Assembly (NCBI GenBank): GCA_903939115.1
Contig: CAJAFV010000015.1
Span: forward strand, 1-44,615
Source of the DNA: an uncultured Geobacteraceae bacterium
GTDB lineage: Bacteria > Desulfobacterota > Desulfuromonadia > Geobacterales > Pseudopelobacteraceae
Length of the DNA: 44,615 nt
Direction: 5' to 3'
Shown here: positions 34,101 to 40,955 of the stretch, piece by piece
Numbering within the stretch: position 1 is the stretch's first letter
Layout of the letters: each line of letters begins with the position of its first letter
Translations under genes and position numbers: made by a program
The notes under the pieces: model-generated
Told to the model about the DNA's origin: nothing
Seen by the model: only the letters and a program-made list of their open reading frames with translations
The model's database searches: none

Positions 34101-34223
34101 GCCATTGCGTGAAGTGATTGTGCCGCCTGCACTCTTTGCCCATGTGTTGAATGTCCATGAGGCATTAGCAGCAACTGGTATTGAACAGACCAAAAGCGCC
34201 ATTGAGATAAGTTTTTTATTCAT
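31188..34223 (-). CDS. Large secreted nine-heme c-type cytochrome
   Basis: A 1011-residue exported cytochrome. The signal peptide ends at VAANA near residue 21. Residues about 22-275 are beta-rich repeats that match the hexaheme protein at 15515 (SWTFNTWAKSAGGTI, SVNGSTFKSYTT, FGKLVTLTG). Nine CxxCH sites follow: C284, C329, C350, C379, C424, C478, C627, C693 and C774. Long heme-free stretches occur between 485 and 620 and after 780. The C-terminal 230 residues are Gly/Thr/Asn-rich and end CDDHGSNQ...RKTSY. Size and layout suggest an extracellular cytochrome such as those used for metal or electrode reduction. The upstream four-heme gene probably shares its transcript. It was not matched to a named Omc protein. 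Confidence 0.9.
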   Translation of the reverse strand: MNKKLISMALLVCSIPVAANASWTFNTWAKSAGGTITSRNGVQTSVNGSTFKSYTTHAALTPATVVTAAAGYTISSVTVNGVSTANPASPYTAGPISGGLLATTAQSVYASFKAALLTVGATTDGNGSVSPASVAGIYYGKTVSPLVFTFQPKSGYYLNTLTGATGFTVSAAIPAAVNQAVKVTIPAGTTLTGAVALAGTFTTANVLPPSAGANQAVAFGKLVTLTGTNGPAAWTQVSGPAVTLTGTNPVTFTSGLVNADYVFAYGASQVKVTTNMDNAALTTCVNCHNQNGIGQAQASYSSNHVQYPAKNNVYNAWTASNHKTAGVICYDCHNGANNGGHPGTVSANTCTPCHGTNTPSLTDANAAHAGATTTVGDGCIECHSTGQNAGAGFVQDNSGVRSITQEFAKWSHHVTGVSLQNAHCAACHLEGKAQGGVIVTDPAYHMADAKIHLRNADTNADIQWDPAAPSFSNMDNFCLSCHDANGATGIAGIQALMVAAAGKTASATNPFGDTISNQYDLLERPAVVDAKSQFATGNPSHHAVLGKKYSGRTRVSGSRQIADVAAFTNNSGAGTGAERGVTLPGARSTIYDAGKFTAAYTTLADAAGETGARNGGTTLGDDSTLHCGDCHTVGQYRAADVNVLPFNKAVIGAHGSANEYLLRNNVGTDARHQGADVTGPAAVGVGTKPYLVCFNCHAFETYGSIGASTGAAGFNHAGEYANTTRCNGPDNTIFGNMTGEGRLRSMNTITTATGATGYGKPAGALYGNVFGIQCNNCHNSGVTAGNIFGGIHGSADQTYTDGMGNTTKHNRFMPGFANIMYVPGTKGGVSNGTGTALYNSYSGNRNGTGSGLTTGQTFTTLPYRTIVPGITAANITLKDNGKSIANQPSYATSAATLTKGSYQFTTGGTSNDLNWEQKSQQPIAGEFDYQAKSMGCYTLSNQATPAVTTTGSLQPNGTTTQSHVTVGIQAGAAGPDGTNNVFDNWGGCDDHGSNQGAGTGTFRKVLRKTSY

Positions 34224-34304
34224 TTTATACTCCTTTAGTTAGTAAATATGCTCGTAACGAAATTTCAAAAAGATGTTTATCTACACGTTGATTTCAAAAT
34301 TATG

Positions 34305-34337
34305 CTCCCCCCGCCTTGGCGGCGGTGGGAGCGGATA
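34305..34337 (-). terminator. Intercistronic hairpin between two cytochrome genes
   Basis: A GC-rich stem (gctcccaccgcc with ggcggggggagc on the minus strand) lies just after the stop of the four-heme gene. Only a weak T stretch follows, so it may attenuate or protect the transcript rather than stop it fully. Confidence 0.55.
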
Positions 34338-34346
34338 CTGAGCAAA

Positions 34347-35138
34347 TTACTTGATGTGGCAGGAGAGGCAGATTGCAGAACCTTCTTCTTTTGCAAGCAG
34401 GAAGTAGTTGTAGTTGTGGCCGGCATCAGGCTTGGCGTTGTTGGTGTTATGAACTTCATGGCAGGAAGCACAAGTCATGTAACCACCATACAGTGTGTCG
34501 GAGATTTTTTTGCCGTTGGCGGCAATGGTACGGTTTTTAGTATCAAAGCCGGCTGCCAGCAGTTCAGAAGTTGCACCGGTGATGAACTTGTTGCTTGCAG
34601 GTACGATTTCTACGTTTGAACCACGCTCATTAAGAGCATCCTGGTACAGGAAGCCGATTGGGTGAGTAACGGTCAGGTCTTTGATAAAACGTTTAGCGTC
34701 GTTAGAGAGGCCATCGGTGTAATGCGATGTCATTAAGGTTGTGCCGCTTGCAGTAGAGTTGCCGAGGCCGCCATTACCATGGGAGTCAACAGCTGTTACG
34801 CCGTCATGGCAGGCCATACAGAGACGGCTTGGTCCGATCAGTGGATCTGAAGCAAATGCGATCGGGAGGTTAGCCGGTGCTGCCCAGGTGTACGGTTCAA
34901 GGGATACGCCGGATGGTGCGTGGTTCCATAATGGTGCCGGTACTGAACCATTTGGCTGAGCATTGTGTGGTGTATGGCAGAATACACAGCTACGTTGCAG
35001 AACATCACCGGTATAACCGGCTGCAGAGTTGATATCGTGCATTGAACCGTTAATACCTGTTCCTGCACCAGATCCAGCATGAGCAAACCCAGCCATCAGA
35101 CCAACAAACGCAACAACTACAGCAGTTCTTTTTAACAT
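34347..35138 (-). CDS. Secreted four-heme c-type cytochrome
   Basis: A 263-residue exported cytochrome. The signal peptide ends at AGFAHA near residue 21. Four CxxCH sites are present: C51 (CVFCHTPHN), C107 (CMACHDGVTAVD), C223 (CASCHEVHN) and C257 (CLSCHIK). The CHDG, HPIG (159-162) and ICLSCHIK-stop elements are shared with the heme domains of the two MshEN fusions at 10967 and 40956. AAGGAGAA precedes the ATG. It is directly upstream of the nine-heme cytochrome and behind a sigma-54-like promoter. It is probably a periplasmic or surface partner of the larger cytochrome. Confidence 0.9.
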   Translation of the reverse strand: MLKRTAVVVAFVGLMAGFAHAGSGAGTGINGSMHDINSAAGYTGDVLQRSCVFCHTPHNAQPNGSVPAPLWNHAPSGVSLEPYTWAAPANLPIAFASDPLIGPSRLCMACHDGVTAVDSHGNGGLGNSTASGTTLMTSHYTDGLSNDAKRFIKDLTVTHPIGFLYQDALNERGSNVEIVPASNKFITGATSELLAAGFDTKNRTIAANGKKISDTLYGGYMTCASCHEVHNTNNAKPDAGHNYNYFLLAKEEGSAICLSCHIK

Positions 35139-35202
35139 GATAATTCTCCTTTTTTTGTGTGCACCTTAAATGGTGCTGGGGTAATTTAGATATTTACGAT
35201 AG

Positions 35203-35218
35203 AGCAAAAGCCGCGCCA
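35203..35218 (-). promoter_or_regulatory. Sigma-54 (RpoN) promoter candidate for the cytochrome operon
   Basis: The minus strand reads TGGCGC-N5-TTGCT. This matches the -24/-12 consensus TGGCAC-N5-TTGCA with one mismatch in each half and exact spacing. It lies 65 bases before the ATG of the four-heme cytochrome. An enhancer-binding regulator would be required; none is next to it in this window. Confidence 0.65.
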
Positions 35219-35443
35219 ACTTGTAAAAGTGATTTTATTATTTCCTTAAATTAACAGGTAAAGTTTTGTAAAAACCTTGAATTACTCACTATTTTATCTT
35301 TAAAAATTGTTTTGTTGTTGCCAAACAGAGGCGCAATATCCGGACTCAAGCTGTCCCGTATTGTCCGTTACGGCATAGCACGGCATACCCATACGTTATT
35401 TCCCCATGTCGCTGTAAATTTACAGAAGGGTGTTTGAAATTTA

Positions 35444-35687
35444 GGTTCAATTGCCGCTATCTCGATGTGGATGCTACGGGTGCGGTTGATTCCGGGGTGT
35501 TTGTTTTAGGAACGGCAGTGGGCGAGAGTTATCAGAAAAAGCAGTTCATTACCGCAAAGACGCAAAGTTCGCAAAGAAATCAAGATGTTATTCAATATTT
35601 TGCAATCACCTTTTGGGTGTGAGCACAATTCGTTTATCTAATTGTTTTCCTTCGCGTTCTTTGCGCCTTTGCGGTTCAATTGCCGCT
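35444..35687. repeat. Segment framed by 15-bp direct repeats with internal inverted 'cgcaaag' repeats
   Basis: The 15 bases ggttcaattgccgct occur at 35444-35458 and again at 35673-35687. Inside, accgcaaagacgcaaag (from about 35551) and its approximate reverse complement, tctttgcgcctttgcggt (ending about 35675), form inverted repeats. No reading frame of note is inside. This could be a small non-autonomous element or a repeat-expansion product. The whole 559-base gap 35139-35697 otherwise holds only the sigma-54-like promoter. Confidence 0.6.
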
Positions 35688-35697
35688 TTTAGGTTGA

Positions 35698-37044
35698 TTA
35701 GCCTTTACGGCGCGTGGTCACATGAATAGTGCCTATGGGGTCAATGGTGAAAATACGCTGCAGTGCGATAACCTTGGCCTCATCGAGTTCGGTCCAGGCC
35801 TGCAGGAGCAACAGTCCGGAACGGCTGAAGAGATCTCTGGTCAGCATCATGCCGGACGTTAGTTTTATCGGGGCCACTTCATGTTCAAGCAGTTCGTCAT
35901 GCAGCTCAAAGCGGTGATCAAACAGAGCATGGGCAGGTGCCGTAAGATGAGGAAGCAGTGATGGTAAAAAAGCTTTTCCGGCCTGTTTTGCAATAGTTCC
36001 CAGGGCGCGTTCCACACCGTTGCTGCCGACCTGGCGGGACATCTCCCGGTCACAAAGGTCCGCCAGGGCAATAATGGCTGAGCCGATCGGGATCGCATCA
36101 CCTGCGAGTCCATCGGGGAAACCGGTGCCGTCATAGCGCTCATGATGATGCCGAATCAATACTCCGGCCGGTCTCATCGCCACAATCGAGTCAAGCGCAG
36201 TCTGCCCCAGCACCGGATGCGCGCGGTATTTGAGCAGCTGCTCGTCAGAGAAGGAACCATCATCACTGGCAAGAGCGCTGTCCGACATGGCATTCTTGCC
36301 GATATCGTGAAGCAGTGCGGCGGTCCTGATGGTTTCTCTTTCATGCTCGGGCAGGCCGAGCGATTCTGCCATGGCGACCGACAACGCTGCGGTGGCAGCG
36401 GAGTGGTGACGTGATTTCTGGACTCGCAGTTCAACCAGTGCCGCCAGTGATTCAACCATGCCATGAAAGGTATCCTGCTGGCAGAGGTTCAGTGCCCGCA
36501 GATCATCAATCTGTTTCCTGATTTGAACCGTCTGCGCCATCACGCGATCCTTCAGGTTCTGATTCCAGCTCAGCAGCTCTTCATTCTGCTGATTGATAAT
36601 CTCCTGCTGACGGCGGTTTTCAATCGTCAGATGGTAGTGGCGCACGCAGTCCCGCACTGTTTGCAGCAGCGCCGAATCTTCCCACGGTTTGCCGATGTAG
36701 TGGGTAGCCCCCCCCTCATTCATGGCGGCAACGGTAGTCTCCATGTCGGAATAACCGGTCAGCAGCATTCTGGTCGCGTTGGGCGCAAGTTCCCTGGTGC
36801 GGGTCAAAAACTCGCTGCCGTTCATCTCCGGCATCCGCTGGTCAGAAATAATGACGGCAATGTTGGTTGTTGCCGCTACCAGCTTCAGCCCTTCGGCGCC
36901 CGACCCTGCGCAGACAACCGTATACTGTTCACGGCGGAAGCAGCGCTTCAATGACTGCAGGATGTTCTGCTCGTCATCAACCATGACAACGGTATACTGC
37001 GACATGAAACTACTGTCGCCGGTCTCTTCAAGCGGATTACTCAT
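35698..37044 (-). CDS. Response regulator with HD-GYP domain (c-di-GMP phosphodiesterase type)
   Basis: A 448-residue two-domain regulator. The receiver domain (about 15-135) has acidic MVDDE (21-25), phospho-acceptor Asp68 in IISDQRMP, and Lys119. A helical linker leads to an HD-GYP domain (about 190-370). This has HD in LLHDIGK (246-247) and HHERYDGTGFPDG (300-312), where the usual GYP is GFP. A C-terminal extension with GMMLTRDLFSRSGLLLL is common in this group. It likely hydrolyses c-di-GMP when phosphorylated. The start overlaps the kinase gene upstream by 8 bases, so the kinase is the probable phosphodonor. It is the last gene of the signalling run. Activity with Tyr replaced by Phe is plausible but unproven. 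Confidence 0.9.
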   Translation of the reverse strand: MSNPLEETGDSSFMSQYTVVMVDDEQNILQSLKRCFRREQYTVVCAGSGAEGLKLVAATTNIAVIISDQRMPEMNGSEFLTRTRELAPNATRMLLTGYSDMETTVAAMNEGGATHYIGKPWEDSALLQTVRDCVRHYHLTIENRRQQEIINQQNEELLSWNQNLKDRVMAQTVQIRKQIDDLRALNLCQQDTFHGMVESLAALVELRVQKSRHHSAATAALSVAMAESLGLPEHERETIRTAALLHDIGKNAMSDSALASDDGSFSDEQLLKYRAHPVLGQTALDSIVAMRPAGVLIRHHHERYDGTGFPDGLAGDAIPIGSAIIALADLCDREMSRQVGSNGVERALGTIAKQAGKAFLPSLLPHLTAPAHALFDHRFELHDELLEHEVAPIKLTSGMMLTRDLFSRSGLLLLQAWTELDEAKVIALQRIFTIDPIGTIHVTTRRKG

Positions 37045-39520
37045 TCAAGCCGTCCTGGCGGTCATGGATAGGCAGAGTTACGGTGAAGGTGGTTCCTGTT
37101 CCCGGTTCACTTTCCACCAAAATTTCTCCGCCATGTTTCTTGATGATGCTGTAGCTGATGCTGAGGCCCAAACCGGTCCCCTTGCCAACCTCTTTGGTCG
37201 TGAAAAATGGCTCGAATACCCGTTTTCTTACCTCTTCAGTCATCCCTTTACCGGTATCCCGGACGCTCAGCACCACGGTATCATCGACCTGGCGCGTGGT
37301 GACGGTGATGGAACCGTGACTGCTGATAGAGTGGGCGGCATTTACCAGCAGATTGATGATAACCTGGCTCAACTGATTGCTGGAACAGCTGATGTGCGGA
37401 ATTTCTCCCAGCTGCAGGTCGAGTTCGGCAACATACTTTATTTCATTACGCACGATGTTGACGGTACTCCGGACACAATCGTTCAGATCGGCCAGCTCGA
37501 AATTGCTGTCATCAGTACGGGCAAAGCCCTTCAGGTCATGAACTATCTGTTTGACTCTGGTGGCTCCTTCGGATGACTCCGCAATCAACGGAGAGATATC
37601 CTCAAGGATGAAGGCGATGTCCAGCTCGCACCGTGCCTCCTCCAGCATGAGATGCTCTTCGTTCCTGTCGCTCTTTTTGAGCAGATCATTAATGAGCACA
37701 TGGTACCGTCTCAGAGACTCCACATATCCCTTGAGCGTAACAAGATTGCTGGCGATAAACGCCATCGGATTGTTTATCTCATGGGCTACTCCGGCGGCAA
37801 GTTGCCCGATGGAGGACATCTTGTCCTGATGCAGCAGCAGGATATCTTTCTCCCGGTTCTTGCCGACTTCTTCGGCGATCCGGGTTTCCAGCTGGTCATT
37901 GAAAAACTGAAGCTGCTCCTGGTTCTCATTCAGCACCGCTTCTATCTGTTTACGCGTGGTGATGTCATCCATGGCCAAAAGGATGATGTGCGAGCCGATT
38001 TTTTCCCGGAAAATCTGCCGTGCATTGAGGAGAATTATCTTGTGGCCGATACCGGGGAAATCGTGCTCGACTTCATAACCATTGATCACCGTTTCCAGCG
38101 GGAGGATTTCCTCAACGAGTATCCGCAACTTGGGAATGTCCCACTGCCGGTTGCCAACGTCGTAGATGAAGTTGCCGATCGTATCTTCGGGAGTGACTTT
38201 GAAGGTGTCGTAAAAACTGTGGTTGGCGGTAAGGATTTTCAGGTCTGAATTCAGTACCACCAGCGGTTCGCGTACTGTTTCGACAATATTTTCGGCATAT
38301 TCGCGGGCATCCTGAATTTCCACTTCCAACAGTTTGCGCTCGGTGATGTCTTCCATTGCCAGCAGGATAATGCGTGAGCCGATGCTTTCCCGGAAAATCT
38401 CCCGGCCGTTGAGCAGAATGGTTTTACGGCCGATACCGGGAAAGTCATGCTCGACTTCATAGCCGTTAAACACGGTTTCATTGGGAAGGATCTCCTCAAA
38501 GAGTATCCGCAGCGCGGGAATGTCCCACTGCCGGTTGCCGACGTCGTAGATGAAGTTGCCGATCGTATCTTCGGGAGTAACTTTGAAGGTGTCGTAAAAA
38601 CTGTGGTTGGCGGTCAGGATCTTCAAGTCTGAATTCAATACCACCAGAGGCTCACGGACGGTTTCAACGATATTCTCTGCATATTCCAGGGCACCCTGGA
38701 TCTCTTTTTTCAACTGTTCTCCAACCGTGCCATCAACAACAGAAGAAAGGATATACTTACCACCGTTTTTTTCCGAGCCGACCAGGACGCTCTGGAGTTG
38801 TCCAAAAACCACGGTCCCGTCAGAACCGGTGAGCCGGATGTCACATTTCTGCATCCCCTCTCTCCGTACGACACTTTCGAAGTGATGCGCAATAACCCCC
38901 TTGCCTTCTTCATTAACGACGAAACTGCTGAAAGTTTGCCCCGCCAGCAGTTGCTGCTCTATTCCGAGCAGCTGTCCTCCGCTCAGATTTGCTTCCCGTA
39001 TCACCCCTTGAGTATCAAAGACAAAATAGGCAACCGGCGCAAAATCAAAAAGCTCGGCATATATATTGCGCGATGCCACAATCTCGTCCTGAGCTTGATG
39101 CTGCGTTTTCTTTTCGAGCAGGTGGCGGGCACACGCAAGCAGTGATTCAGTAAACGTGCCAGTGTCAAGCGGCTTGACTACATATTCGAACGCACCAAGC
39201 GGGATCGAACGCTTCAGGTATTCAACCTCCTCAAAGGCGGTCATGACAAATATTGGCACCGACTTGATTTTTTCAAGATCGCGGATTTCCCGAATCATGG
39301 CCAAACCGTCCATTACCGGCATCTGGATGTCGGTGATGATTATATCCGGATTGTGCTCCCGATAGGCCTCCAGCCCCTCGGCGCCGTTTTGTGCGGTGAT
39401 CAGAACTCCAACGAGACGCGACAGGAACTCGCTGAATATTTCGCGGGTAAGCTCTTCGTCTTCAACGTAGAGCAGGGTGAGACTCTTCAGATATTCCCGT
39501 TCCTGTGAGGTATTGCTCAT
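37037..39520 (-). CDS. Hybrid REC-PAS-PAS-PAS histidine kinase
   Basis: An 827-residue soluble sensor kinase. Order: receiver domain (about 12-135, Asp64 in ITDIQMP), a first PAS (about 155-270), two nearly identical PAS domains (277-397 and 405-525), a short coiled coil, HisKA with H-box GVAHEINNP (His580), and HATPase (about 710-818) with N-box INLLVNAAH, DTGKGM and GTGLGLSIS. It has no membrane segment, so the signal is cytoplasmic or comes through the N-terminal receiver. The receiver is very similar to those at 39996, 42270 and 43444. It is directly coupled to the HD-GYP gene. The PAS ligand is not evident; no heme-binding motif was identified. Confidence 0.92.
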   Translation of the reverse strand: MSNTSQEREYLKSLTLLYVEDEELTREIFSEFLSRLVGVLITAQNGAEGLEAYREHNPDIIITDIQMPVMDGLAMIREIRDLEKIKSVPIFVMTAFEEVEYLKRSIPLGAFEYVVKPLDTGTFTESLLACARHLLEKKTQHQAQDEIVASRNIYAELFDFAPVAYFVFDTQGVIREANLSGGQLLGIEQQLLAGQTFSSFVVNEEGKGVIAHHFESVVRREGMQKCDIRLTGSDGTVVFGQLQSVLVGSEKNGGKYILSSVVDGTVGEQLKKEIQGALEYAENIVETVREPLVVLNSDLKILTANHSFYDTFKVTPEDTIGNFIYDVGNRQWDIPALRILFEEILPNETVFNGYEVEHDFPGIGRKTILLNGREIFRESIGSRIILLAMEDITERKLLEVEIQDAREYAENIVETVREPLVVLNSDLKILTANHSFYDTFKVTPEDTIGNFIYDVGNRQWDIPKLRILVEEILPLETVINGYEVEHDFPGIGHKIILLNARQIFREKIGSHIILLAMDDITTRKQIEAVLNENQEQLQFFNDQLETRIAEEVGKNREKDILLLHQDKMSSIGQLAAGVAHEINNPMAFIASNLVTLKGYVESLRRYHVLINDLLKKSDRNEEHLMLEEARCELDIAFILEDISPLIAESSEGATRVKQIVHDLKGFARTDDSNFELADLNDCVRSTVNIVRNEIKYVAELDLQLGEIPHISCSSNQLSQVIINLLVNAAHSISSHGSITVTTRQVDDTVVLSVRDTGKGMTEEVRKRVFEPFFTTKEVGKGTGLGLSISYSIIKKHGGEILVESEPGTGTTFTVTLPIHDRQDGLNE
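37946..38692 (-). repeat. Tandem in-frame duplication of a PAS domain
   Basis: The segments 38330-38692 and 37946-38308 encode two copies of the same 121-residue PAS unit, 384 bases apart. They are nearly identical in DNA over long stretches, for example around cgtagatgaagttgccgatc at both 38161 and 38545. This is a recent duplication. Confidence 0.9.
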
Positions 39521-39566
39521 GTTTGAATCCTTTTGGACTAACGACTCCGTATCTCATCACAGGTCG

Positions 39567-39944
39567 TCACGATTGCATCGCAAGAACTTCCCGCACCGCA
39601 CTCTGCAGTTTTATAAAATCAAGCGGTTTCGACATCACCCGGTCTGCGCCCATAAGCCTGGCCATCTTCAGGAGGTCTTGAATATTGAGCCGCTCCCCGC
39701 CGCCGCTTATAACGATAATCCTGATATTCGGGAAGAGCTGTTTCAGTTCCATGACGACTTCGAGTCCATCCTTTTCAGGCATGACGATATCAGTAATCAC
39801 CAGGTCGTAGGAGTTGCCTTCGATCAGCTTCAACCCCTTGTTACCGTCTTCCGCCAGATCCACCTCATGGTCATCGAGCAGGAGAAACTTTTGTATAAGA
39901 GTGCGCAGGTGCGGCTCGTCGTCAATTACCAGAATTCGTGACAT
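39567..39944 (-). CDS. Single-domain CheY-like response regulator
   Basis: A 125-residue stand-alone receiver domain. It has IDDEP (7-11), phospho-acceptor Asp52 in VITDIVMPEKDG, a Ser in VISGGGE, and Lys in MSKPLD near 106. No output domain follows. It is likely a phosphate shuttle or sink between the kinases and the Hpt-bearing protein next to it. Its sequence differs from the four REC-hub receivers around it, so it is not part of that recent duplication. It is on the same strand and probably in the same operon. Confidence 0.92.
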   Translation of the reverse strand: MSRILVIDDEPHLRTLIQKFLLLDDHEVDLAEDGNKGLKLIEGNSYDLVITDIVMPEKDGLEVVMELKQLFPNIRIIVISGGGERLNIQDLLKMARLMGADRVMSKPLDFIKLQSAVREVLAMQS

Positions 39945-39995
39945 AGTTCTCTCCTGATGGTGGATGCTACTTTTTTATTAATGGTTAACTAATAT

Positions 39996-40931
39996 TTAAT
40001 ACGTTCCGAAAGCCTCAATCGTCCGCTCCAGCGTCAGTTCCAGCTCGGATAACAGTATCTGTGCCGGTTCCAGCTCACCTTTTTTTGCAACTGCTTCAAA
40101 CTTGATGCAGATATCCCACAGCGCCCGGGCACTTATGTTGGCCGCTACCCCTTTCAACGTGTGGACCTGAACAAGGAGGGCTTTCATATCGTCTCCAATG
40201 TGCTGTTCACGAAACTTTTCCAGCCGTGCCGGTAGATCCTGTAACGACATATCCAGAATCATCCGTAACAAATCCCGGTCGTTGTCGAGCCGGACCAGCA
40301 TCTCCGCCTCATCGAACAGCGGCAGTTCCTCAGTAATCTTTGCCTCAAGTTCCGTTTCGTGTATAAGCCATTTTTCCAGCTGCGGCCCGGTCATACCGAT
40401 CATCGCGTTCATCGGGGTGCGGATTTCGTGGCTCATGATGGCCAGGAAGTCGCTCTTGGCTCGATTGGCCGTTTCAGCCTGCTCTTTGGCAACGACAAGT
40501 TCTGCCAGAAGGCTTTTCTTTTCGGCAATGTCATAGAGACCCCGCGCACACTTGAGTAATGATGCCGTGAAATTGTTGATGTTTGCCGGCTTGTACACAT
40601 ATTCGTTCACATTGAGATCTATACTGCGTTTGATGTATTCAGGGGTCTCAAAGGCGGACAGGATAATAACGGGAACCTCCTGATCAACGCTGCGGATTTC
40701 CTGCAGCATGGTCAACCCGTCCATGACCGGCATACGAATGTCGGAAATGATGATATCCGGTTTGTGCTGACGATACGCGATAAGGCCTTCGGCACCGTTA
40801 TGGGCGGTAATCAGGACCGCGACGAGACGGTTCAGGAACTCAGCGCACAGTTCGCGGGAGGTCCCTTCATCTTCAACGTATAACACGGTGAGGCTCTTCA
40901 GGTACTGCTGTAATTCGATGGTTTCAATCAT
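39996..40931 (-). CDS. REC-HisKA-Hpt protein lacking an ATPase domain
   Basis: A 311-residue signalling protein. The N-terminal receiver (about 12-130) has Asp64 in IISDIRMP. A linker helix then leads into a HisKA-like H-box, [19 protein letters not shown] (162-180, His168). Instead of a HATPase domain, the sequence passes within about 20 residues into a histidine phosphotransfer domain (about 200-305) with [11 protein letters not shown] and His257. It therefore looks like a hybrid kinase from which the catalytic middle was deleted in frame. It cannot autophosphorylate by itself, but could take phosphate on His257 or Asp64 from neighbouring kinases. The receiver is paralogous to those at 37037, 42270 and 43444. 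Confidence 0.88.
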   Translation of the reverse strand: MIETIELQQYLKSLTVLYVEDEGTSRELCAEFLNRLVAVLITAHNGAEGLIAYRQHKPDIIISDIRMPVMDGLTMLQEIRSVDQEVPVIILSAFETPEYIKRSIDLNVNEYVYKPANINNFTASLLKCARGLYDIAEKKSLLAELVVAKEQAETANRAKSDFLAIMSHEIRTPMNAMIGMTGPQLEKWLIHETELEAKITEELPLFDEAEMLVRLDNDRDLLRMILDMSLQDLPARLEKFREQHIGDDMKALLVQVHTLKGVAANISARALWDICIKFEAVAKKGELEPAQILLSELELTLERTIEAFGTY

Positions 40932-40955
40932 GCTGCTCTCCGTATGGGTTTTAGG

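Noticed and set aside
35551..35575. Possible GEMM (c-di-GMP/cGAMP) riboswitch because of an 'acgcaaag' word
   Set aside because: The word is part of a simple cgcaaag repeat; the GCAAAC-type loop and tetraloop-receptor parts of a GEMM fold are missing, and no such fold was seen upstream of the cytochrome genes at 15515 or 34223/35138.
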